Source: Heloderma charlesbogerti
Taxonomy: Eukaryota; Chordata; Lepidosauria; Squamata; Helodermatidae
DNA: 64,000 bases
Direction: 5' to 3'
NCBI GenBank assembly: GCA_026122225.1
Contig: JANEZZ010000404.1
Coordinates: forward strand, 1 to 64,000
The notes beneath the pieces are model-generated. The model saw only the letters and a list, made by a program, of their open reading frames with translations. It searched no databases and was not told the DNA's origin. Each line of letters begins with the position of its first letter. Positions within the stretch are counted from its first letter, which is position 1. Below, piece after piece: positions 21,635 to 32,637 of the stretch. Both the position numbers and the translations under genes were made by a program.

Positions 21635-24480
21635 ATACATCTAAGGGTATATACATCTAAGGTATATACGGAGGGTATATACATCGTTAAATGGGCTACG
21701 GGCTTAGTGCAGAGTAACAGTGAAGGCCCTGGGATGCGAGTTTAGCTTCAGCTTTCTCTCATTCAGTGGCCTGAGGCAAGTCCCTGCCTTGTACTGCCAT
21801 GCTTCTGTTATGACTGGACAGTCGATTTAGATCTTCTACTTCAATCTAGCTAGATACTTCCTTCCGGGTCTGCTTGCAAGCCTTAGATCTGAGCTGCCTT
21901 ACGCAGACATCTCTCCGTTTGTCTGAATTTGCAATGTAGCCACAGACTTGTAGAGACTGGCTTTGCTTGGAGCCAGCTCAGATTCTGCAAGGCTTATTCA
22001 GGCCCAAGAGCTGAGCTGACCAGATCAAACCAAACAATATAGCTGGGCTCATTTGCAAGCTCTTTTGCTCAAAAAGGGCTTGAGCTGCCCTGCGAAATGT
22101 TTTACCCTGATCTTGTAAGGTGGGGTCATGCACACTTTGTAACAGTCTCTCCTTCTCCAGCTCATTTTGCGTGGCGTGGCAGTGAAAAAGGTTACCTGCC
22201 TCCTTGTGTTCTCCCCTCCCAGCCCCATGGTTCTGCTGCTGTGAAGCACGTGAGTGGGGAGGGCGCTCTTCTGTTCTTCTGCAGATGAAAGGAACACAAA
22301 TCCACACACGTGGAATCAGCAGCACACTGGTTTGCAAATTACATTCCCAGGAGTAGAGCTGGGCTCCTTGGTGAGCAAGAGTGGGAAGCAATTGAGTGAG
22401 ACAGATGCATCATCCGGCCAGATGTACGTGGAGTGGCTTAAAAATGCAGCCGCCCCCTTCAAGCATCAGCCTCCCTGTCCACCTTGGCTACTCACATGGG
22501 ATCCAAATGAAGTCCAAGAGAACAGCCAAACACCTTTTGCATGTTGCATGGAAAAGGGTCCCCTGGGAGCAACTGAGGGTGGAGGGAGGGAAGCGAACAA
22601 GGTGGGTTCCTCTCAGCCATCACCGCTACTGTTGAACAGCCTTGACTTCACAGAATTGCAACTGAAGCAATACAGTTCAGCGGAGGCTATTCACACATTC
22701 AGCAGCGGGTCACTGAGTGACGAAATACCACGTGACACACACACCTGCACGAACAGGTCCTCCTTAGGTCTAACCAAAGGGAGGGGATCAGGCAGAGACG
22801 AGGATGGTCAACAGGACCCCATCTTGTTTCCCTCCCCGCAGATGGCCTTTTGTATGCCCCTGTAGGTATTCAGTTCATGCCCATTTGCTAAGGGGCGGAT
22901 TACAGCAAGAGTGCAAGTAGCCACGAGGTACCACGGATTTTGGTTCTATCCTGCTGAGTGGCAAGGAGAATTTTGTCAGGCATGTGGGGCAGAGACGTGT
23001 GAGAAAATATCTGTCCGTGTCCACCTGCTCCCTCCCTCTCTCCCCCTCCGGCGGATGCCCCTGCTCCACGCTACTCCAGGGAGGCTCTGCCCCTCAGAGC
23101 CTTTGTGAATGGACAGGGATGCTTCCATCGGCACATCCCTGGGTGTGGCAAATGGAGCATGATGAGGCTTGGGCTGTGCCCCATTTGCTGTTGTCCTCTC
23201 CATTTTCAATTTATTTCAGATACCGTGAGCATGCGCTTCTTTTTACTCATGGCTTTGTCATAAAATAAATGTCCTCTCTGAATGATTCCCCCCCCTTCTG
23301 TAAATAGAAGAGTCAGCATATTGCACAGGCCTATCGTGAAGAAGACATATAAATCTGACGGGAAATGTGGTTTAGCAGGAGTATTTGTGGAGGGATGGAA
23401 TTGGTCCCTCGTGGGCTGTTGATAATAGAGAACCTCAGCTGGACCATAGAAAGAGAAGTCCCTGAGCCCTCCTCTCCTTTCCTCCCTCTCCGGCTTCCCA
23501 CCCCCAATTCTGCTTCCACCAGGATTGAGTTGCTGGGCTCAATATCACTGATGGATGCCTTTATTTCCCCGCCCCCAATCTGAGCAAAGCAAATATTAGG
23601 GGGGATTTTCCTCCTTTCCCAGCTGCCTACTATTTCCCTTGCAATTGCAGGCACCTGCAGAGAAAGAAGCCTGGGTGGAAAGTGAGAGGTCAGGACACGA
23701 GGGGTCCTTCCTGCAAAAGGTCTCCGGACTGTACATTCTGATGCCCTTCTTCTCGGCCACAATGAGCCGCCAGCAAGGCCACGGCCAGGGCAAGGTTCAC
23801 CAGATGGTCCCACGGCCAGCTGGGGAGAGAAGGCAAACCCCACGGCTCAGTGGGAGCAGCAGCATGCTCCCTGCAAAGCCCGAGCCCAGGACACGCTGCC
23901 GTGCCAGGACTGGCGCTCTCGGCCTGGGCAAGCCACCTCCCAAGCACCGCCTCCCAAATCACCGTTCCATGGCGCCTTCGGCATCATCTCCCAGGCCCCA
24001 CTGTGACTACGCCTAATGACAGGGAAGTCCGCGAAATGTGGGAAGATCCATCCTTTGTTCACGCCAGGGGCCTCTGCCTCCCTTCCCCACCCGCACCCCA
24101 GTTCTCTTGTCTCCCTGGGTCGTTGTTGAGATGGGGAATGTGGCCAGGGGCCCTCCCTCCCCTTCTTTGGCAAGAGCCCTGTGCTTGGACGGAGGTCGTA
24201 TAGCTCTCATGGTACAGCAGCAGCTGCAGTGCCGGGAGAGATATGAACAGCTGCCAGTCCTGAAGGGCACAGGGAGCAGATCAGGGCTGGGTCCAGAAAG
24301 CATTTCTTGCTGGGCCCAGGAAATCCTTCCAGGGCAGGTTGCTTTTGGACAAAATGTGCCTGCATGCGCTGCTGTGCAGACTTCTACTGCCTATGTGGGT
24401 GGAGTCTAAGGGAGCAGGCTTTCCACAGCGAGTGTACAAGTGCCCAACGCATTCCTCCTGGATCAGACCTTTAATAGGTG
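21635..24480. other. No supported gene
   Basis: A short tandem repeat at 21,630-21,690, then noncoding sequence with only short open frames and no recognised domain. Confidence 0.5.
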
Positions 24481-26975
24481 TTTGTTGTTTATTCGCTCAG
24501 TTACTTCCTACTCTTCGTGACTTCATGGACCAGCCCACGCCAGAGCTTCCTGTCGGCCGTCGCCACCCCCAGCTCCCCCAAGGTCGAGTCTGTCACCTCC
24601 AGAATATCATCCATCCATCTTGCCCTTGGTCGACCCCTCTTCCGTTTGCCTTCCACTTTCCCCAGCATCAGCATCTTCTCCAGGGTATCCTGTCTTCTCA
24701 TGATGTGGCCAAAGTACTTCAGTTTTGACTTTAATATCCTTCCCTCAAGTGAGCAGTCTGGCTTGATTTCCTGGAGTATGGACTGGTTTGATCTTCTTGC
24801 AGTCCAAGGCACTCTCAGAATTTTCCTCCAGCACCACAGTTCAAAAGCATCTATCTCCCTTCGCTCAGCCTTCCTTATGGTCCAGCTCTCACAGCCATAG
24901 GTTACTATGGGGAATACCATTGCTTTTACTATGCGGACCTTTGTTGTCAGTGTGATGTCTCTGCTCTTAACTATTTTATCAAGATTTGTCATTGCTCTCC
25001 TCCCAAGAAGTAAACATCTGATTTCCTGGCTGCAGTCAGCATCTGCAGTCATCTTTGCACCTAGAAATACAAAGTCTGTCACTGCCTCCACGTTTTCTCC
25101 CTCTATTTGCCAGTTATCAATCTAGCTGGTTGCCATAATCTTGGTTTTTTTGAGGTTTAACTGCAACCCAGCTTTTGCACTTTCTTCTTTCACCTTCGTC
25201 ATAAGGTTCCTCAGCTCCTCCTCGCTTTCAGCCATCAAAGTGGTATCATCTGCACATCTGAGATTGTTAATGTTACTTCCAGCGATTTTAACTCCAGCCT
25301 TGGCTTCATCAAGCCCAGCACGTCGCACGATGTGTTCTGCGTACAGGTTGAATAGGTAGGGTGAGAGTATACAACCCTGCTGTACTCTTTCCCAATCTTA
25401 AACCAGTCCGTTGTTCCGTGGTCTGTTCTTACCGTTGCTACTTGGTCGTTATACAGATTCCTCAGGAGGCAGACAAGATGACTTGGTATCCCCATACCAC
25501 CAAGAACTTGCCACCATTTGTTATGATCCACACAGTCAAAGGCTTTAGAATAGTCAATAAAAGAGAAATAGATGTTTTTCTGAAACTCCCTGGCTTTCTC
25601 CATTATCCAGCGGATATTGGCAATTTGGTCTCTAGTTCCTCTGCCTTTTCTAAACCCAGCTTGTACATCTGGCAATTCTCGTTCCATGAATTGCTGGTGT
25701 CTATGTTGCAAGATCATGAGCATTACCTTACTGGCATGTGAAATAAGTGCCACTGTTCGATAGTTTGAACATTCTTTAGTGTTTCCCTTTTTTGTATGGG
25801 GATATAAGTTGATTTTTTCCAATCTGATGGCCATTCTTGTGTTTTCCAAATTTGCTGGTGTATGGCATGCATCACCTTGACAGCATCATCTTGCAAGATT
25901 TTAAACAGTTCAGCTGGATACCGTCATCTCCTGCTGCCTTGTTATTAGCAGTGCTTCTTAAGGCCCATTCAACCTCACTCTTCAGTATGTCTGGCTCTAA
26001 CTCACTGACCACACCGTCAAATCTATCCCTGATATTATTATCCTTCCTATACAGATCTTCCGTACATTCTTGCCACCTTTTCTCGCTCTCTTCTGCTTCT
26101 GTTACGTCCTTGCCATCTTTGTTTTTGATCATACCCATTTTTGCCTGGAATTTACCTCCGATGTTTCTAATTTTCTGGAAGAGGTCTCTTGTCCTTCCTA
26201 TTCTATTCTCTTCTTCCGCTTCCGCGCATTGCTTGTTTAAAAATAATTCCTTATCTCTTCTGGCTAACCTCTGGAATTCTGCATTTAATTGGGCATATGT
26301 CCCCCTTTCAGTGTTGCCTTTTGCTTTCCTTCTTTCTTGGGCTGCTTCCAGTGTCTCGGCAGACAGCCATCTTGCCTTCTTGGTTTTCTTTTTCTTTGGG
26401 ACGTTTTTTGTTGCCGCCTCCTGAACAATGTTGCGAACTTCTGTCCTTAGTTCTTCCAGGACCCTATCTACTAAATCTAGTCCCTTAAATCTATTCTTCA
26501 CCTCCACCGCATATTCATTAGGAATATTAGTGAGCTCATATCTAACTGATCTGTGGGTCTTCCCTATTCTCTTCAGCCTGATTCTAAATTGTGCAATAAG
26601 AAGTTTGTGATCTGAACTACCATCAGCTCCAGGTCTTGTTTTTACCGGCTGTATAGATGTCCGCCACCTTTGGCTACAAAGGATGTAGTCAATCTGATTT
26701 CAGTGTCGACCATCTGGTGAAGTCCATGTGTAAAGTCGTCTTTTAGGTTGTTGGAAAGAGTGTTTGTTATGCACAGTGAGTTGTCTTGGCAAAATTCTAT
26801 CAGCCTATGTCCTGCTTCATTTTGCTCTCCCAGACCATGCTTGCCTGTAATTCCAGGTGTCATTTGACTACCCACCTTAGCATTCCAGTCTCCTGTAATG
26901 AAAATAACATCCCTTTTGGGCGTATGGTGCTGCAGATCCTCGTAGAACTGATCTACTTCTGCTTCCTCAACATCC
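24481..26975 (-). mobile_element. BovB LINE, degenerate, 5-prime truncated
   Basis: A second BovB on the minus strand, from a GTTTGTTGTTT-like tail near 24,481 back to the endonuclease near 26,975. ORF2 survives in pieces: thumb and C-terminus (24,501-25,091, MEAVTDFVFLGAKMT to EVTKSRK), reverse transcriptase (25,122-25,849, AFDCVDHNK present), the linker (25,872-26,507) and part of the endonuclease (26,642-26,875). Multiple stops and frameshifts make it much older than the 18.4-kb copy and from a diverged subfamily. Confidence 0.92.
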
Positions 26976-27715
26976 TAAAACAGCACCCCATTCACTGCTC
27001 TGGGTACACAGTGCCTAGAAAAGGCTGGTTCAGTGACTGTAGACCAGACTGGTACACAAAGACAGCACCCAACTCATCCCGAGTTACGCAGTGCCTGGGA
27101 ATCCTTTTTTGGCCAATAGAGCAACCTTCCAGTTATTGAAATCATGACAGAGAAAGGCCGCTTCTCCAGTCTTCCTCCTTTGCATGTGGTCTCCAAAGGT
27201 AGCAAAAGCCTTCTCAGTGGAAACTGAGGGAAACTCACGGCATCAGTCACCATTACAGCATCACCCTCTGTCTCCAGCTTTCCTTTGGGGTTTTCTACAC
27301 TGGGGAAGGGGGGCAGGGTGGGGGGCACCACAGCTTGCAGGTTCTGCCACTTCCTAGGTATAAGGTAACGTTGGGCTGTCACAGCAGAATTGCGGCTTGT
27401 GCCATCAACAGCCAGAGCCAATCCGCAGCATCAGCATGGCTGCCACCTCACCACCAGGTTCGGACGGCATGGCAACGCACCCTGAAGCAAACACGGCTGG
27501 GAACCCGCCGTGGGTGCTGCAGTGCACGGGCCGGGCTGCCTGGTCCGTCCCCCAGCGAAAAGCCTTGCGTGAGGCAGATGCCCCGCCGTCACTGCAGGCC
27601 AGCCAGCGTCGCTTCACGCGAGATGTCGCCAACTCTGCTGTGCACCTTTCCAGGCTCACCGCACAAACTGCTTGCGTGCGCCGTCCCACTCCGTGCACGT
27701 TCCTGGATTACGAGT
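26976..27715. other. No supported gene
   Basis: Noncoding flank of the CpG island. Nothing recognised. Confidence 0.5.
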
Positions 27716-27905
27716 GGCAGGCGGCAGCATTGCAACCGACACTCCCCCCACGACCTGAGTTCGATCCCGGCGGAAGCCGGGTCCCAGGTAGCCGGGTCCC
27801 AGGTCGACTCGGCCCTCCATCCTTCCGAGGTCGGCAAGATGAGCGCCCAGCTTGCTGGGGGAAAGGTGGTCACGACTCGGGGCGGCCAGGCAAACCACCG
27901 CGCTG
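27716..27905 (+). mobile_element. tRNA-derived SINE with BovB-like tail, partial
   Basis: A tRNA-like head with the B-box-type string GAGTTCGATCCCGGCGGAAG, then CCTTCCGAGGTCGGCAAGATG and CAGCTTGCTGGGGGAAAGG. The same element occurs inverted at 34,848-35,145 and 57,105-57,387. The 3-prime tail is lost at the border of the CpG island. Confidence 0.85.
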
Positions 27906-28680
27906 CAGTCCGCCAGGAAAACGCGGCGCCCGCGGCGGTCGGGGAGGCCCGGCGCCAGCACCGGAGGGCGCCCCCCTCGCCTTCCTCGGGCGCCAGGCAG
28001 CGAGCGCGCCCTCAGCGCGGCGGGCTCGTGCCGACGGAGCTGCAGCGGGCGCCGGGCCTCCGCGCGAGCAGCGGGCCGGCGCGGCGAGCGAGCGACGCCC
28101 GCGGCCGCCCGGGCCCGCCGCAGCGCCCCGCCGCCCGGCCCGGCCCGCTCTGCGCCAGCGGCGCCTTGGCGAGCGGCGCAGCGGCCAAGCGGGCTCCGCG
28201 CGAGGCCCCTCCGCGGGCTACAGCGGGGCTGGGCCAGTCCGCGGAGGGAAGCTGCGCAGCCCGAGCCGGGAGCGGGGACGAGCCAGGCACGAGCGCGCGC
28301 GCCACGCTCCGCGGACGCCTTCGGCGGGCGGGCGCGCGCGCTGTCCGGGCTTCCGCTGGCGCGCGCACGTCCTGCCGGCCGAGGCGAGTCGCTCCCGCGC
28401 CTCGGGCGGCGGGAGGCCCCGGGGCGGCCGGGGGGCGGGGAGCCGCTGGCGGGGCGCGGCGCGGCGCGGCGAGACCGTTCCGCGCCCCGGGCGCCGCCCC
28501 CTCGTCCCGCGGGCGGCGCTCCGACGGCTGCGGGCCTGGCTTCGGCTGTGCGCTCCGCTGCCCGCCCCGAGCAGCCGGCCTGCGCTTCCGCTCCGGAGAG
28601 CGCGGGGGCGAATGGAAGGGAAGCGAAAACCCGTTTGCCAGACCGGGTTTCCTGAAACAAACAATGCTCCGCGCACGTGC
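27905..28680. promoter_or_regulatory. CpG island, candidate promoter
   Basis: About 780 bp that are extremely GC-rich with dense CpG (many CGCG and GCGC), unlike the CpG-poor GC-rich DNA at 1-9 kb. Undepleted CpG usually marks an unmethylated germline promoter. It lies 3.8 kb beyond the NOX5 stop codon. In human, GLCE follows NOX5 in the same orientation, so this could be the GLCE promoter and first noncoding exon on the minus strand. I see no protein here; the long open frames on five of six frames are a composition effect. Confidence 0.6.
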
Positions 28681-29194
28681 CGTCCTGCCTTTTGAATTCA
28701 CTTGCATCATAGCTCCCTCCGGACTACAGGAATAGGATGGAATGGAGTGTGATGCTGCCGCCCTGATGCAAAGCACATTTACTCGGAAATATGCGCCATT
28801 TTGTTGTAGAAAAGGGTGATACATTTTTAAAGTGAAAAGAGTGAAAATGAGCATCGGTATCAACGTGCGCACGCGGTCAGCTGCGCCCTGGCTATGGAAT
28901 GTTTTCGAAAGCAAACAAAAAGAGAGGCTGCCACATGAGCGGACTTGGCCCCGGCCTGCCCGTGTGGATTCAGGGGCTGACGCCAGGCCTGAGTGCCCCA
29001 CGCACATCACCTGCTGCCCTCCGGGTGGTCATCTGGGGGCCCCTTGGCCACAGGGCCCTGGGCATCAGCCCTGAGGACCACCTTAGCTGTGCGCTGGACT
29101 TAATATGTCATGAATGTTTGTATTCTGAAAACGGGGGCATTTGGGAAAGGACCTGATAGCAAGAAAACCGAGCCTTCATATGGGACTTTCAAAT
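28681..29194. other. No supported gene
   Basis: Flank of the CpG island; nothing recognised. Confidence 0.5.
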
Positions 29195-29390
29195 GCACAA
29201 AGTGCTTCATTGTCTAGTTGCCATCTTTGCAATAACCCTGTAAGGGAGGACTGCACCCCACTTTGCATAGAGAAGGGCTGAAGCAGAGCGAGTTTGGCTT
29301 GCCAAAGGCCAGCTAGTCAGGGGAAGCCAGGAACCTCTCAGATGTGTTAGCTGCTCTCTTACCCGGTATACTATGCCAGTTCTGACCCTG
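29195..29390. repeat. MIR-like SINE fragment
   Basis: Contains the CORE/MIR-type string CAATAACCCTGTAAGGGAGG, followed by GCTTGCCAAAGGCCAGCTAG, matching the usual vertebrate MIR-like layout. Confidence 0.6.
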
Positions 29391-30823
29391 TGGCTGCCAG
29401 ATGCCAACTCTGTCCCCATGTCTACTCTGGCAACACTGTTGCAGCATCTTCCAGTGTGATATATGCCATTATTTGTCAGGAGAAACAGGACAGTCTCTGT
29501 GGAAAAGGAAAAATGGATGCACAACTGCCATCAGAAATGGCAATATTCAAAAAACGGTCTCCCAGGACACTCTGTCACTGTCCTTAAAGTGGCCATTGTG
29601 GAACAAAGAAGCTTCCAAAACAGATTGCAACATGAAAGAGCTGTGTGGGTTGCTTTCAGTGTTCCTCAAATTTCAGTTTGTTCTGTTGGAAGAATTACAG
29701 AAAAGTCCCTGGGAATAAATGGAGCACCACCCCTGTTCCCCCTCTCTTTTTCCTGTTTTATTTCTAAGACTTCACATCTCAGCACAGGGTGATTTAATGA
29801 TTAGTCCCTCTGAACAAGGACCTTTTGTTTGCTCAACATAAAAGGAGGGTAGATATTCTGGGCTTTTGAACACTGGAGGAGGAGGTGAGGTTGTCTCGGC
29901 TTGCATCTTGACAGCTCCTCTCTGCAGGCCTCAGCAAACAAAAACTGGTCCTCCTCAGGGCCACAGGCTTTTCTTCATTCCTCTGTCTGTCCAAGCCCGT
30001 CTGTTGGAGCAGGAAGTTGCATTCATGGCCCTGGATGCCTTTCAGGAAGGGAGGAAGGGGCTTGTTTTGTTTATCTCAGAGGAGGAAAGGAAACATGGAG
30101 ACCCAATGTTTCTCAACCACATGTCCAGGGTCCCCTTTATAACCTGGACCCCCTGGGCAATTCCTTCAGGATCTCTTACTTCCTTAAGAGTCCCACCTTC
30201 CTTCTTTTACTTTCCCCTTCCCAATAAAGTGAGGCTTAGGCGGGAGACATGGGGTGATTGGCACATCAGACACCTGGGTGTTAACCACAACAGTTTACTG
30301 GTAAGTTAAAGCAAGCAAATTACAACTAAAGGTATTTACAGAATAGAGCTGAGTGATACAAAAGGCATTAAGAGAAAATAATGGTTGCGAAAACGCAAGT
30401 TCCTCTACCCTAGCTGCACTTAGACTTCTCCAGGGTGCTGCTGCTTGCTCTCTCTTCATGCTCTGGTCTTCCTCCCTCTCTAGTCAACATCTGCAGTTCC
30501 CTTTCTTTGAGGGCCCACCCTTTTGCTCAGGGCTCAGCAGGACTCATATGGGCCTCCCTACGCCAGTTGCTGCAGGTGTGAGCAGCATTACTTTACACTT
30601 TTCCACAGTTTGTTCTTCCCACTGCAAATTGACCTTTTTGCATTGCTCAGTCATGACAGTTTTGCTCATAGACAGATCCTGGCTCATCTTTCCAGCCTGT
30701 CTGTTCCTTATTCCGCAGACCCGAAAATAAAATATGCTGTCTTTGTCAGTTCTATCAGTAAAACCCTAAATATTTTGGAGCGCCAAATTTCACCTTTGTC
30801 GGAACCCCAGAGTTACCACCATC
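29391..30823. other. No supported gene; related repeat at 30,122-30,190
   Basis: Noncoding. Positions 30,122-30,190 (CCCTTTATAACCTGGACCCC through GGATCTCTTACTTCC) match one arm of the palindrome at 30,824, so a repeat family is present. Nothing else recognised. Confidence 0.5.
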
Positions 30824-30931
30824 TGTCAGGGCTCCCCTTCCGACCTGGACCCCCCTGAGCAACTCCTTAAAGAAGCAAGAGATCCTTAAGGAGTTGCTCA
30901 GGGGTTCCAGGTCAGAAGGGGAGCTCTGACA
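30824..30931. repeat. Near-perfect palindrome, 108 bp, TG to CA
   Basis: Arms of about 46 bp (TGTCAGGGCTCCCCTTCCGA onward, mirrored by ...GAAGGGGAGCTCTGACA) with few mismatches and a short spacer. Outer ends are TGTCAG and CTGACA. Confidence 0.8.
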
Positions 30932-31442
30932 CCACATATGAGCTCTTGTCTGCTTTTGGGCTGCCAGGGTGAGGGTGCGTGGGAAGGATGCCATCTTTCA
31001 CTTAGAGTGCCAGCTCTAAGGTCTCGGGTGAGGATCAGTGGGGCTTCTCCATTGATCCTCACCTCTGCATGGAGTTCTCTAAAATGCTTTGTATGTTGTT
31101 ATCCTACCTGAATAATAAAAATGAGCCCCGTTTCTCTCCCCCACACCAGCTTTTGGTGCTCTTTTGACAGATCCACAGGATAGTCACTTGCAGTGGCAAT
31201 ACTTTTTAGGGTGCTCATGAACCAGCCACACATGATCTGAGTTGCACCCACAGCACCTTCTGTGCCTGCCATTGTAGGAGATCCTCTTAGGTCATGCTTT
31301 TCTCCTGCTGCCACCCTGCTGTGTTCCTCACCTTTAGCAAAACACGTGTTTATGCCCCTACGGAGTTTGTTCTGCTGGGCCCAGCTAAGTTCCCTTATCC
31401 TTCTTGCATCATGTTCCCATTCTGGACACAACAGAGAAGACA

Positions 31443-31832
31443 GGTGTTGCACCTACACCAGGCTAAAATCCCGCAACTTTACTGGGTCTTTCTGCTTCTG
31501 TTTTAAATGCAGGATTATGTCAGACTCCCTTTCCACGCGCTTCCCTCCTGCTCCCCTTTTTCCTCTTATCTGCGTGTTCTATATGTTTCATTATACAGCC
31601 ACTAGATGGCGCTGTGGTCTGGCTCCTCTTATTGCAGGATTTCCTCTTTTCACAATGGAACTCAATGCGCTGTAATTTGATAACTCATTATCTCTGATCT
31701 GCTTAAAAATGGAATAAAGGTCATTTAGCGTGGGAGACGCCCTGGAGGTTGAGGGCATCATCAAAAGGACTGGCAAACTTCCTTGAGTAACTAATGTCAA
31801 TCGCAGGATAAAAGCCCCATGTGGAGAAGCCC
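31443..31832. mobile_element. TIR repeat family, copy 1
   Basis: Matches 45,933-46,305 over its length. Shared landmarks: CAGGCTAAAATCC at the left, TTCTGTTTTAAATGCAGGAT inside, and CAATCGCAGGATAAAAGC at the right. The two ends are imperfect inverted repeats, suggesting an old non-autonomous DNA transposon. Superfamily unknown. Confidence 0.65.
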
Positions 31833-31849
31833 AAGGTTGCTTTGTAGGG

Positions 31850-32111
31850 CAGGGGCGGGGAACCTCTTTCAGCCTGAGAGGCAAATTCTATTTTGGAGAT
31901 GCTCTCAGGGTGGGCTGGGCCAAAGGCAAAAGGGGCAGGGCCAAAAATACCAGCAGATTTTAGCTTGAATTTCTTACTGCCAGTAACTCAACCTTAGGAG
32001 AGGCACTTCATCCTTTTTAGAAGGGGGGGTACAACAGCTGGAAAATCTGGCCAACGGGGGAACCCCAGAAGGCTAGATTTGGTCTCTCGGGCCTGAGGTG
32101 CCTCACCCCTG
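31850..32111. mobile_element. hAT-type non-autonomous element, 262 bp
   Basis: The left end CAGGGGCGGGGAACCTC and the inverted right end CAGGGGTGAGGCACCTC are hAT terminal repeats. Flanking octamers TTGTAGGG (31,842-31,849) and GTTTAGGG (32,112-32,119) agree at 6 of 8 positions, fitting an aged 8-bp target duplication. Confidence 0.85.
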
Positions 32112-32195
32112 GTTTAGGGAAGGGCAACTCAGGCTAACTCTGCTCAGTTCAGGATTATTTGCAAAGTATTCCTAATACATTATTTTAATGCGTTG

Positions 32196-32242
32196 TTTAT
32201 TTATTTTTAATTGCAAAGCTTTAATATTATTATATTTTTATT
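32196..32242 (-). promoter_or_regulatory. Candidate NOX5 polyadenylation signals
   Basis: Three AATAAA hexamers on the minus strand (32,237-32,242, 32,200-32,205 and 32,196-32,201) lie 260-310 nt after the NOX5 stop. A and T runs are common here, so the choice is uncertain. Confidence 0.4.
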
Positions 32243-32505
32243 TCTATACTTGGTATTATGCTTGCTCCCTTGGGTGGACGTGGTCTATAAAGGTGGCTTA
32301 TGGGTATTTTAAACTAACTAACTTATGCTCTGTGGAGCTCTTGTACATTTCCCGGCATTAAAGCTACAGGAGAGGAGAGCAAAGCTGCTTTCTGGTATCT
32401 CAGTGGCTACTGAGTCAGAGAGCCAAGGACTGAGCCATCTACAAAGAAAGAAGCACACTGGACACCCCACGCAGGCCTGCAGCCTTGGATCCTGGGGGAG
32501 GCCCC

Positions 32506-32637
32506 TTAGAAGTGTTCTTTGAAGAATCTGAAGCTGAATTCCTCGCAATGACCTTTGATGACCTTGGCAAGAGCTGGAGAGCCGCAGAAGAAGACGTGGA
32601 CTTTCCCTTTCTTTTCTTTAGCCAGTTTCTGAAAGAG
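32506..32637 (-). CDS. NOX5: NOX5 last coding exon
   Basis: Acceptor TTTCCCAG. Encodes [16 protein letters not shown] and ends FRFFKEHF then TAA at 32,506-32,508. The CGSP motif contacts NADPH and the terminal aromatic residue is typical of the family. Confidence 0.97.
   Translation of the reverse strand, partial: LFQKLAKEKKGKVHVFFCGSPALAKVIKGHCEEFSFRFFKEHF

Noticed and set aside
1..27700. GLCE coding exons expected beyond NOX5
   Set aside because: No frame here resembles the glucuronyl C5-epimerase; they must lie outside the window if gene order is conserved.
27335..29010. Frames of 267-466 codons through the CpG island
   Set aside because: Several frames are open at once because GC-rich DNA lacks stops; the products are Arg/Ala/Pro low-complexity with no family.
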